Shown: positions 17,857-25,543 of the stretch, piece after piece
Numbering within the stretch: position 1 is the stretch's first letter
Layout of the letters: every line of letters begins with the position of its first letter
Source of the DNA: Pandoraea captiosa
GTDB lineage: Bacteria; Pseudomonadota; Gammaproteobacteria; Burkholderiales; Burkholderiaceae
Length of the DNA stretch: 64,000 nucleotides
NCBI RefSeq assembly: GCF_902459775.1
Contig: NZ_CABPSQ010000002.1
Span: forward strand, 992,001 to 1,056,000
Reading direction: 5' to 3'
Translations under genes and position numbers: made by a program
Notes under the pieces: generated by a model
The model's input: only the letters and a program-made list of their open reading frames with translations
What the model was told of the DNA's origin: nothing
Databases searched by the model: none

Positions 17857-18558
17857 TCACCATCGGACCGTTCTGCCGCGATAGTCGAGATATTCGAGTC
17901 CCGGTCGCGCCATTTTGCCAAGCAGCACGCTCACGACACCGGGCACGCTTTCCTCGACCGAGAGCCTTCCCTCCGGGCCGCCCAGATCGGTGCGCACCCA
18001 GCCTGGCGCGATCAGCGCCATCGCGCGCGATGTCTGTGCCTGACGCGCAGCGAAGCTGCGCATGAACTGGTTGAGTGCGGCTTTGCTGCCGCGATACACC
18101 TCGCGCTGGCCGGACTCGTTGTCGGCGACGCTGCCCTGTCCCGACGACATGACGCCGATCAGGCCCGTCTCGGACACCAGCTCGCAAAATCGCTCGACAA
18201 CCCGCATCGGACTCAGGGCGTTCGTGATCATGAGATTGACGAAATCCTGCGTCGGCACCTCGCCGATGGTCTGTGTCGGATCGGGATTCGTTGTGCCGGC
18301 ATTGACGAACAGCATGTCGAAGCGTCGGTGCCCGAGGCGGGCATGCAGCGCCGCGAGTTGATCGGTCTGGGTAATGTCGAGGATTTCGATCTCGACACGG
18401 TCGGGATGTGCGTCGGCCAATGCGTGCAGTAGCGTCCTGCCGCTCGCGGCACGCACGGTGCCTACGACGTTCCAGCCCCGTTCGATGAATTCCGCTGCCA
18501 TTGCGTAACCGAGACCGCGCGACGCGCCAATGAGAAGGACGGTGGGTAAGTGAGCCAT
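17857..18558 (-). CDS. Short-chain dehydrogenase/reductase
   Basis: 233 aa. Cofactor motif GASRGLG at residues 10-16, NAGT after strand 4, and catalytic YRGSK (Tyr-x-x-x-Lys) with an upstream Ser in SSGQGS. The basic residue in VRAASGR after strand 2 hints at NADP preference. It resembles CsgA-type SDRs. Substrate unknown. It diverges from a LysR gene 129 bases away across two direct repeats, the likely regulatory pair. Confidence 0.88.
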   Translation of the reverse strand: MAHLPTVLLIGASRGLGYAMAAEFIERGWNVVGTVRAASGRTLLHALADAHPDRVEIEILDITQTDQLAALHARLGHRRFDMLFVNAGTTNPDPTQTIGEVPTQDFVNLMITNALSPMRVVERFCELVSETGLIGVMSSGQGSVADNESGQREVYRGSKAALNQFMRSFAARQAQTSRAMALIAPGWVRTDLGGPEGRLSVEESVPGVVSVLLGKMARPGLEYLDYRGRTVRW

Positions 18559-18611
18559 GAGGGTTTCCGTTTTGCCGATTCAGTCCTTGAATTGTCGAAC
18601 TGGCCATGCAT

Positions 18612-18660
18612 TTGCACCAGACGCCTTGGATGCAATCCTCAGTTGCACCGGACGCCATGG
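18612..18660. promoter_or_regulatory. Two 18-bp direct repeats 31 bp apart (LysR operator candidate)
   Basis: TTGCACCAGACGCCTTGG (18612-18629) and TTGCACCGGACGCCATGG (18643-18660) differ at two positions. The 31-base period equals about three helical turns, so both face the same side of the DNA. They lie between the divergent SDR and LysR genes. Confidence 0.72.
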
Positions 18661-18687
18661 GTGGCATATTTCGTTTATGCTGCGCAC

Positions 18688-19641
18688 ATGTCGCGCATCG
18701 ACCTCAATCTTCTGACGGCGCTGGACGCCCTGCTAAGCGAACGTAGCGTGACCGGCGCGGCGCAACGTCTGAACGTCAGCGTCTCGGCCATGAGCCGGAC
18801 GCTCGCCCGGCTGCGTGTGGCGACCGGAGATCGGTTGCTCCTGCAAGCGGGGCGCTCCCTGGTGCTCACGCCTTACGCACAAGCACTGAGCGAGCGTGTT
18901 CCGGCACTGACCCGCGACGTCACGGCGGCGCTGGGGCGAGCCGAATATCGATTCGATGCCGCCACGCTCGAACAACGCTTCACGTTACGCGCAGGCGAGG
19001 GCTTTCTCGACGTGCTCGGTGCGGCCTTGCTGTCGCGAATCCGTCGCTCGGCCCCCAGCGTTCAGTTGCGTTTCATTCCGAAGGCGGACTGGAGCACGCA
19101 ACCGCTCAGGGACGGAACGATCGATCTGGAGATCGGTGTCGTCAAGGCGTCGGCCCCGGAGGTGCGCACCCGTGTGCTGTTTCGTGACCGCTATGTCGGC
19201 GTGTGTGCCAAGGGACATCCCGTGTTGCGCAAGCGCCGTCTGAGCGTCGAGCATTGGGCGGCATACGATCACATCATGGTCTCCCGTTCGGGGGACGCCG
19301 AAAATCCGGTCGATGTGTCGCTGGCTGCTTCAGGCGTCGAGCGCAAGCTTCCCATCGTCGTGCCGTCCTATTCGAGCGCGGTCCAACTGGTACGCCATTC
19401 CGAATTGTTGGCCGTCATCCCGCGCTCCTGCCTTGGCAATGTGTTCGTGCCGGACCCTTTGGGCGCGCATGGCGTGCAGTGGTTCGAACTGCCAGTCGCA
19501 GTGCCCGAGTTCACGATCTCGGCGATCTGGCATCCGCGCCTCGACCACGATCCCGCGCAGCGCTGGTTTCGTGCGGAAGTACTGGACCTGTGTCGTTCCG
19601 CGTATCCGGAAGATCGGACTGCGGCCCTCCGCCGGTCGTGA
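18688..19641 (+). CDS. LysR-family transcriptional regulator
   Basis: 317 aa from ATG 18688 (MSRIDLNLLTALDALLSERS); an in-frame ATG at 18550 would overlap the divergent SDR gene and add an atypical leader. The HTH has VTGAAQRLNVSVSAMSRTLARLR, of the NodD/SyrM-like subgroup that begins D-L-N-L-L. The C-terminal effector domain follows. Two direct repeats lie 28-76 bases upstream. Probable regulator of the adjacent SDR. Confidence 0.9.
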   Translation: MSRIDLNLLTALDALLSERSVTGAAQRLNVSVSAMSRTLARLRVATGDRLLLQAGRSLVLTPYAQALSERVPALTRDVTAALGRAEYRFDAATLEQRFTLRAGEGFLDVLGAALLSRIRRSAPSVQLRFIPKADWSTQPLRDGTIDLEIGVVKASAPEVRTRVLFRDRYVGVCAKGHPVLRKRRLSVEHWAAYDHIMVSRSGDAENPVDVSLAASGVERKLPIVVPSYSSAVQLVRHSELLAVIPRSCLGNVFVPDPLGAHGVQWFELPVAVPEFTISAIWHPRLDHDPAQRWFRAEVLDLCRSAYPEDRTAALRRS

Positions 19642-19700
19642 CGCGCTAACGTTTCGTCACGGCAACGCACTCATCGTCTTCCGCTCGTAAACTCTCTCTA

Positions 19701-19754
19701 ATTTAGTTCGTGTACGAAATAAAATTCTCAATATACTTCGCATACGAACTAAAT
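19701..19754. promoter_or_regulatory. Twin MarR-type operators in inverted arrangement
   Basis: ATTTAGTTCGTGTACGAA (19701-19718) and TTCGCATACGAACTAAAT (19737-19754) are inverted copies of each other with two mismatches, and each half contains its own TTCG....CGAA palindrome. They lie about 100 bases before the hydrolase-marR unit. The surrounding DNA is AT-rich, fitting a promoter. Confidence 0.75.
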
Positions 19755-19849
19755 ATCCCATCGAGTCGGATAGTCGACATCGATGGGTCGATGCGTTGAA
19801 TTGAATGGCGCCGTACCCCTCGGGCTGGCGAGCGCCGGGGAGTCATGCC

Positions 19850-20806
19850 ATGTCGTCGCTTTCCGTCGAAATTCCCGCCGTGGACGGTTATCCGCTCGGC
19901 GCCCACGTGTGGTATCCCGCCGATTTGCCGGCGAAGGGCATCGTGCTGGTGCATCCGGCAACGGCGGTGCCGGAGCGGCTGTATTTTGCGTTCGCGCAAT
20001 ACATTGCGCAGCGTGGGCTGATCGCCGTCACATACAGTTATCGTGGGGTCGACGGGTCGCGCCGCGGATCGTTGCGAGGCTTCAGGGCAACAATGCGCGA
20101 CTGGGCCGATCTGGATGTGGAGGGCGTTACCCGCTGGGCATCGACGCATTACCCCACGTTGCCCTTGTACGCCGTCGGCCATAGTTTTGGCGGACATGCC
20201 ATCGGGTTGTGCGAGAGTTCGAACCTGCTGCATGCCGCCGTTCAGGTCGCTTCCCATGCGGGGGCCATGCGCGTCGTCACGAACCGTCGCGAACGCGCCA
20301 GAATCACCTTGCTCATGCACTGGATCGCGCCGCCGCTGGCACGCGTGACGGGATACATGCCGGGCAGTCGTCTGGGCATCGGCGAGGACCTTCCGAGGGA
20401 TGTGCTGCTCGAATGGAGCGACTGGACGCGTTTGCCAAACTATTTCTTCGATGATCCGACGCTCGATGCCGGGGCACGCTTCGCCCGGGTTCGTACTCCC
20501 GTTCTTTCTCTGGGATTTGACGACGACCTGTGGGCCACGCGTCTGGGCATCGACATGCTCGTATCCCGGTTTCGTCACGCCCCCGTGACACGACGTGAAA
20601 TTCCGGCGAGTCGTTCGGACACCGGCGCGATCGGGCATATGGGATACTTTCGCCAACGCTCCGGCGCGTTTCTCTGGCCGGAGACCGTCGACTGGCTGTT
20701 GTCGACGGGCGCGGGCAATCCCGCGAGCGGGGAACGCACGGCGAGCGTGTCGACGTACACCGCCGCAGCGCACGCCGCGCCATCCACATCCCATCCTTCA
20801 GACTGA
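19850..20806 (+). CDS. Alpha/beta-fold hydrolase
   Basis: 318 aa. The nucleophile elbow is GHSFGGHA (about residue 108), with an oxyanion region at VLVHPATAVPERLYFAFAQYIA near the N-terminus; the Asp (LGFDDDLWA) and His (GHMGYFR) of the triad are plausible near the C-terminus. Resembles serine aminopeptidase/lysophospholipase-like hydrolases (COG4757 type). ATG 19850 is preferred over 19805. It precedes marR by 7 bases, so the two form an operon likely autorepressed at the twin palindromes. Substrate unknown. Confidence 0.82.
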   Translation: MSSLSVEIPAVDGYPLGAHVWYPADLPAKGIVLVHPATAVPERLYFAFAQYIAQRGLIAVTYSYRGVDGSRRGSLRGFRATMRDWADLDVEGVTRWASTHYPTLPLYAVGHSFGGHAIGLCESSNLLHAAVQVASHAGAMRVVTNRRERARITLLMHWIAPPLARVTGYMPGSRLGIGEDLPRDVLLEWSDWTRLPNYFFDDPTLDAGARFARVRTPVLSLGFDDDLWATRLGIDMLVSRFRHAPVTRREIPASRSDTGAIGHMGYFRQRSGAFLWPETVDWLLSTGAGNPASGERTASVSTYTAAAHAAPSTSHPSD

Positions 20807-20813
20807 TCACGGC

Positions 20814-21329
20814 ATGCCGAAACGCCAAGCGTCCCTTGCTGCGAAGGCCTCAAAGAAAACGCCCGGAACGACACCGGGTAACACGGACGCAGCGCAAGCC
20901 ACCGACCGTCGCTTGCTATTCCTGCTCAACGTCGGCCAACGGCGCGTGCAGCAGTGGATCGACGCGCGCTCGGTCGACAGCGCCGGTGTGAGCGCCGCGC
21001 AAGCGGGTGTCCTTTTCTATCTGCTGCATCACGACGACGCCCTCGTGGGCGAAGTGGGAGCGGCGCTGCAACTGTCGCCGTCGTCGATGACGGGACTTGC
21101 CAATCGCATGGTGAGCGCTGGGTTGCTCACCCGGCGTGCCGACGCCACCGACGGTCGCGCCACGCGTTTGCGCGTGAGCGCTGCCGGTCACAAGGCCATC
21201 GCGCGTGCGCGCGAGGTGCTTGCCGAGCTCAACGACCTGCTGCACGACGACTTTTCCGAAGCGGAGTTACGCGTCGTGGCGCGTTGGCTCGGCAATCTGC
21301 AAAAACGTTTCCCTGCCGACGGTCAGTGA
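20814..21329 (+). CDS. MarR-family transcriptional regulator
   Basis: 171 aa. Winged-helix core: VSAAQAGVLFYLLHHDDALVGEVG, LQLSPSSMTGLANRMVSAGLLTRRADATDGRATRLRVSAAG (read in segments), with the D-x-R wing (DATDGRA) typical of MarR. An alanine/lysine-rich N-terminal tail precedes the core. The second gene after the hydrolase. Expected to bind the TTCG-CGAA palindromes upstream of the operon. Confidence 0.88.
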   Translation: MPKRQASLAAKASKKTPGTTPGNTDAAQATDRRLLFLLNVGQRRVQQWIDARSVDSAGVSAAQAGVLFYLLHHDDALVGEVGAALQLSPSSMTGLANRMVSAGLLTRRADATDGRATRLRVSAAGHKAIARAREVLAELNDLLHDDFSEAELRVVARWLGNLQKRFPADGQ

Positions 21330-21775
21330 ATCGCGAGCGCGTTGGCTTGTGCATTGGCGGCACCGGCCACCACGTTCACGCCGATGTTGCCCGATGCCCC
21401 CATCAGCGCCCGATCGCCGAGCGACGCATGCATCGCGCCCGTAATGGCGCCCGTGACGGCGGCCGCGTTGCGGATCGTCTGTTGCGTATCGACCAAAATG
21501 TGAGCCGCCTTGGCGAGCACGATCTGATTCGATTGTGCGTTGAGCGCGCCCGCGGCGGCGTTCACGCCGAAGTTGCCGTGCGCGTCGCGCAGCGCGTCGG
21601 CGCCAAGCGTGGCGACAGCGGCTGACTGACCGCTGAAGACGGCGTCGCCCGTAAGGGTCTGGCGGGTGGAGAGCTGGACGACATTGGCGTCGTCGGAGGG
21701 AGCAGCAAAGGCCGGAACGTGAACGACAGCGGCGGCGGCCAGCACCAAAGAACTCAGCAAAGTGAGACGCGGCAT
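21323..21775 (-). CDS. Secreted protein with two GNxGVN repeats
   Basis: 150 aa with a clear signal peptide (MPRLTLLSSLVLAAAAVVH, cleavage near AFA-AP). The mature chain contains two copies of a motif about 55 residues apart: GNFGVNAAAGALNAQSNQI and GNIGVNVVAGAANAQANAL. Such Asn/Gln-spaced glycine repeats recall small surface or amyloid-like proteins, but I cannot assign a family with confidence. The start at 21775 follows from the signal peptide; a longer frame reaches 21985. Its stop overlaps the end of marR by seven bases (convergent). No secretion partner is adjacent. Confidence 0.72.
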   Translation of the reverse strand: MPRLTLLSSLVLAAAAVVHVPAFAAPSDDANVVQLSTRQTLTGDAVFSGQSAAVATLGADALRDAHGNFGVNAAAGALNAQSNQIVLAKAAHILVDTQQTIRNAAAVTGAITGAMHASLGDRALMGASGNIGVNVVAGAANAQANALAIH

Positions 21776-22030
21776 GTTGGTCTTCCCCAGAGTGTCCGTT
21801 GGGACGGATATCTGGATAACGGCGCCTGAGGCGCTCGGGTTGAATGATGTTTCGCGTGTCGCGCTTTGCGTCGGGCAATTGTTGCTGTGCCCCTGCACCG
21901 GCGCGCGCTTCACCGAAAGCCGCAGTCGTTCCCGTGACCGCTGCGGCGCGAATTCTCGCATGACGGCAAACGGCTGTGCCGTCATGCGAATGGCATCGTT
22001 TCGTCCCCGAACCCAGCTTGACGCGCGAGA

Positions 22031-23410
22031 TTACGCAGGTTCTCCCGCGCCGTTCGCCAATCCTGCCGAATTGTTTCTCGATTGGGCTGCCGCTTGTTGC
22101 TGCACCGATGCCGATTTCTTGTGGTCGATGAGCAACACGGCGATCACGGCGATGACGGCAGGAATCGCGATTGCCATAAAGTTTTGCTGCAACGGCAACG
22201 ACATGCTCACGAGCACGCCAATCACGATGGGCGCGAGAATGGCGCCGCTGCGTCCCACACCGGACGCCCATCCGATGCCCGTGCCGCGCGCGGCCATCGG
22301 ATAGAACTGACCCGCGTAGGCGTACGTCACGATCTGCGTGCCGATGGTCGAGGCGCCCGCCAGGCCCACGAGCACGAACAGCACTGGTGTGGGCACCTTC
22401 ACGCCCAGCAGCGTGATCGAGACGGCGGCAAGCGCGTACATCCCCACGAGCACGTACTTGATGTTGAAGCGATCGGCGAGCCAGCCGCCGCCGATGGCGC
22501 CTAGCATCGCGCCGAAGTTGAGCACGAGTACGAACGTGAGCGCGGAACCGAGGCTGTATCCGGCGCTTGCCATGAGCTTCGCGAGCCACGAACTGAGCGC
22601 GTACACCATGAACAGGCACATGAAGAACGCGACCCAAAGCATCACCGTGCTGAAGCCACGGCCATCCTGAAACAGACGCGAGAGCGGCGCCGCCTGCTTG
22701 CGGTCGGTATTGGGCAGATCGAATTGATCGGACGGCTGCGCAACATACGTGGGCGACAGACGGCCGAGCACTTGTCGGAGCGTGTCGAGGCGTCCTGTGC
22801 GAATCAGAAACGGCATCGATTCCGGCAGCGCTCTCATGGCGAAAGGCACGAGCAGGGCGGGCAGGCTCGCGGCGAGAAATACGGACTGCCAGCCATAGGA
22901 CTCGATCAGCCCCTTGCCGAGCAATGCGGCAAGCATGCCGCCGACCGAGTAGCCGGAGAACATCAGCGTGACGAGCGTGCCACGCAGGCGGCGCGGCGAA
23001 TATTCGGTCATCTGTGCGACGACGATAGGCATCACGCCGCCGATGCCCACGCCCGCGAGAAAGCGGGTCACGGAAAAGCTGATGGGCTCGTGCGTGAGGC
23101 CGGCAGCCGCAGTGAACAGAGAGAACATCAGCACACAAATGGCGATTGCCTTGCGACGCCCGAGGCTGTCGGCCACCATGCCCATGACGATCGCGCCGAA
23201 CATCATGCCGAAGAGGGCAGCGCTGACCATGAAACCGGCGCTGGTCGCGTCGACATTCATGGCCTTCATGATCGACGGCAGGGCAATGCCCGCGACCGCG
23301 AGATCGTAGCCGTCGAAGATGATGATGAGTGCGCACCAGAGCAGAATGCGCCCGTGATAGCCGTTGAAGCGCGCTTCGTCGGCGAGATGATGTACGTCGA
23401 TATGTCGCAT
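22031..23410 (-). CDS. MFS aromatic acid:H+ symporter family transporter
   Basis: 459 aa, twelve predicted membrane segments. DGYDLAVAGIALP in segment 1 and GMVADSLGRRKA in the loop 2-3 signature mark the AAHS family (PcaK/BenK/VanK-like), which imports aromatic acids across the inner membrane. ATG 23410 has GGAGAC 6 bases upstream; an in-frame extension reaches 23491. Gln/Ala-rich C-terminal tail. No catabolic gene is adjacent, but the pca genes lie 15 kb away. Confidence 0.87.
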   Translation of the reverse strand: MRHIDVHHLADEARFNGYHGRILLWCALIIIFDGYDLAVAGIALPSIMKAMNVDATSAGFMVSAALFGMMFGAIVMGMVADSLGRRKAIAICVLMFSLFTAAAGLTHEPISFSVTRFLAGVGIGGVMPIVVAQMTEYSPRRLRGTLVTLMFSGYSVGGMLAALLGKGLIESYGWQSVFLAASLPALLVPFAMRALPESMPFLIRTGRLDTLRQVLGRLSPTYVAQPSDQFDLPNTDRKQAAPLSRLFQDGRGFSTVMLWVAFFMCLFMVYALSSWLAKLMASAGYSLGSALTFVLVLNFGAMLGAIGGGWLADRFNIKYVLVGMYALAAVSITLLGVKVPTPVLFVLVGLAGASTIGTQIVTYAYAGQFYPMAARGTGIGWASGVGRSGAILAPIVIGVLVSMSLPLQQNFMAIAIPAVIAVIAVLLIDHKKSASVQQQAAAQSRNNSAGLANGAGEPA

Positions 23411-23724
23411 GCGGTGTCTCCATAACGAATCCGCCCTCCGTCGAAACGCGGAGAGTTCTTTGGGATTGTTTATGACCGACGCAAGCGGCATCGAGGCCGG
23501 GCTTCGCCAACCACCTCTATGAACGACGGGTGGTTATTTATGCAATATTGTGCATGCAGTAAACGCGAAATGGCGTTCGACTGCAAGGCAAATTTGCGAT
23601 GGCTAGGGTTTTACATGAGAAAACACCCCTCGTAAGTGCCTGTTTAATTGCGGGGCAGAGAGGAGGCTGGCGGGAGGGGAGGTGCGGCGGCGAGTAGCCG
23701 CCGCACGAACTGATTTAATGCAAC
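23411..23724. promoter_or_regulatory. Intergenic region upstream of the MFS gene
   Basis: 314 bases. The MFS side is AT-rich around TTATTTATGCAATATTGTGCATGCAGTAAA (read in parts, 23534-23562), where TGCA occurs three times at 10-base and 4-base spacing; this is the likely promoter/operator. No hairpin with T-run is seen after opgG, whose stop lies at 23725. Confidence 0.4.
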
Positions 23725-25365
23725 TTATTGCTTCGCGACCGAAAAGGGCGGGAGCTGATAGCTCCATGTCTCGCTGATCGCACGGCCCCCCGAGACGAGC
23801 GCTGCACGCAGCTCGACCACCTTGGCCGGGTCTTTGACCATGACCCGCAGGTTCAGGCGCATGCCGCGTGTGGCCGGATTCGGTTGCAGCGTTTGCTCGA
23901 TGATGGTGGCGTTATCGCTGACGCTGACCTGCGGCGTGACCGACGCGGCGGGCAACGTGGCGAGCGGGCCGCCGTCAAAGTCCACGATCAGGCCGGTGCT
24001 GCCGTCGAAGTGACGAATCAGGTTGGCCTGTGTGATCTCGCCGGCCGTGCGAAGCGTCTGCTTCACCCACGCCAGATTGCGGTCGATGATGCCGCGCTCG
24101 TTCATCGTCCAGCGAATGGTGTAGTCGGCCTGTAACGGTTGCCCCTTGGGCGGCAACTGGTCGGGAGTCCAGAACGCGCCGATGTTGTCGTTGGTTTCGT
24201 CCGGCGACGGAATTTCGACGAGTTCAACGTGACCCTTGCCCCAGTCGCCCTGCGGCTCGACCCAGGCGCTCGGGCGCAGGTCGTAGCGATCTTTCAGGTC
24301 TTCGTACTGCGAGAAATCGCGCCCGCGCTGGAGCAGACCGAAGCCGCGCGGGTTCGTCACCTGGAACTGGCTGATGGCGAGGTTGCGCGGATTGTTCAGC
24401 GGGCGCCAGATCCATTCGCCGTTGCCCGCGTGAATCGCCAGCCCGTTCGAGTCATGCAGGGCCGGACGGAAGTTGTAAGGGTCGCGCTGCTGGTTAGGCC
24501 CGAACAGGAACATGCTCGTGAGCGGCGCGATGCCCAGCTTCGTCACCTTGTCGCGCATGAACACGCGGGCCTGCACCTTGAGCACGGAATCCTCGCCCGG
24601 CGTCAGGTCGAAACGGTAAGCGCCGGTGGCGCGCTTGGAATCGAGCAGCGCGTAAAAAACGAGGTGCTTGTCGCCCGCATTGGGACGCTCGATCCAGAAT
24701 TCGCGAAACGCCGGGAATTCTTCGGCGATGGGCAGACCGGTGTCGATGGCGAGGCCGCGTGCCGACAATCCGTAAATCTGGCCCTTGCCGATGACGCGGA
24801 AATAGCTCGCGCCCAGCACGCTCATGATCTCGTCGAGCTTGCCCGGTTCGTTGATGGGATAGAGCACGCGAAAGCCTGCATATCCCAGATTGTGAGTCGC
24901 GCTGCGGTCGAGCTTGAGGTCACCGAAGTCGAAGCGGTTGCTGTCGTACTTGATCTCGTCGATCTTCGCGTTGGCGCCGCTGCCGACGATTTCGTTGATC
25001 TTCACCGGCGTGCTGAACTGCATGCCCTGATGGTAAAAGCCGAGCTTGAACGCCGTGGGCTGATCGTTCCATTCGAACGCTTCGCGGCGCGGCTGAATCT
25101 TGATGTAGTCGCCGAACTGCATTTTCGCGAAGGCCGGCGTAAGGTTGCTTACCGGGGCCGCATAGGGCTTGTCGGAGAGCGCCTTGGCGCGGGCGGTCAC
25201 GTCGTCGAGGGAAAACGCATGGGCATGCGCGGCGCCCACCAGGGCGGCGCCGACGACGAGCCGCGACGCGTATCGGCGCCAGAACGGGGTCTGAGAAAAC
25301 AAAACCAAAAGTCGCTCCTGAAGTGAAAGGGCAGTTCGCCTCGGCGCTGACTTCGGGCAGCGCAT
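23725..25365 (-). CDS. opgG: Glucan biosynthesis periplasmic protein, OpgG/OpgD type
   Basis: 546 aa periplasmic protein of osmoregulated periplasmic glucan (OPG) synthesis; shapes or branches the beta-1,2-glucan backbone. After a signal peptide containing [16 protein letters not shown], the mature start [18 protein letters not shown] is the family hallmark; the C-terminal domain has the usual [20 protein letters not shown] and [14 protein letters not shown]. The twin arginine before the hydrophobic core raises the OpgD (Tat-exported) alternative. opgH, which normally follows, is absent: the next gene on the strand is an MFS carrier. Divergent from bglX. Confidence 0.88.
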   Translation of the reverse strand: MRCPKSAPRRTALSLQERLLVLFSQTPFWRRYASRLVVGAALVGAAHAHAFSLDDVTARAKALSDKPYAAPVSNLTPAFAKMQFGDYIKIQPRREAFEWNDQPTAFKLGFYHQGMQFSTPVKINEIVGSGANAKIDEIKYDSNRFDFGDLKLDRSATHNLGYAGFRVLYPINEPGKLDEIMSVLGASYFRVIGKGQIYGLSARGLAIDTGLPIAEEFPAFREFWIERPNAGDKHLVFYALLDSKRATGAYRFDLTPGEDSVLKVQARVFMRDKVTKLGIAPLTSMFLFGPNQQRDPYNFRPALHDSNGLAIHAGNGEWIWRPLNNPRNLAISQFQVTNPRGFGLLQRGRDFSQYEDLKDRYDLRPSAWVEPQGDWGKGHVELVEIPSPDETNDNIGAFWTPDQLPPKGQPLQADYTIRWTMNERGIIDRNLAWVKQTLRTAGEITQANLIRHFDGSTGLIVDFDGGPLATLPAASVTPQVSVSDNATIIEQTLQPNPATRGMRLNLRVMVKDPAKVVELRAALVSGGRAISETWSYQLPPFSVAKQ

Positions 25366-25543
25366 TACCGCATCGAGGCACGGAATTCTTTCAAAGAACG
25401 CCAATTGTGGCAAAGTATCGCACTTCGTGTCGCGAGTTTGCCCTGGCTCGGCTCGTGACGCCTGCCGATACGACGACCCGGACGCCCGGGCTCGCGACCT
25501 TGCTGCGCGTGCCGTGCGTCGCACTCAATTGGATCGCCATCAC

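Noticed and set aside
18550-18687. N-terminal extension of the LysR gene from ATG 18550
   Set aside because: It would overlap the divergent SDR start, include the direct repeats and add a non-LysR leader; ATG 18688 gives the standard N-terminus.
21267-23510. 747-aa open frame overlapping the MFS and secreted-protein genes
   Set aside because: Runs through two better-supported genes on the same strand in another frame; Arg/His-rich with no motif.
23534-23562. TGCAATATTGTGCA as a regulator palindrome
   Set aside because: Only the outer TGCA arms match; inner positions break symmetry, so it is listed only as a promoter-region feature.
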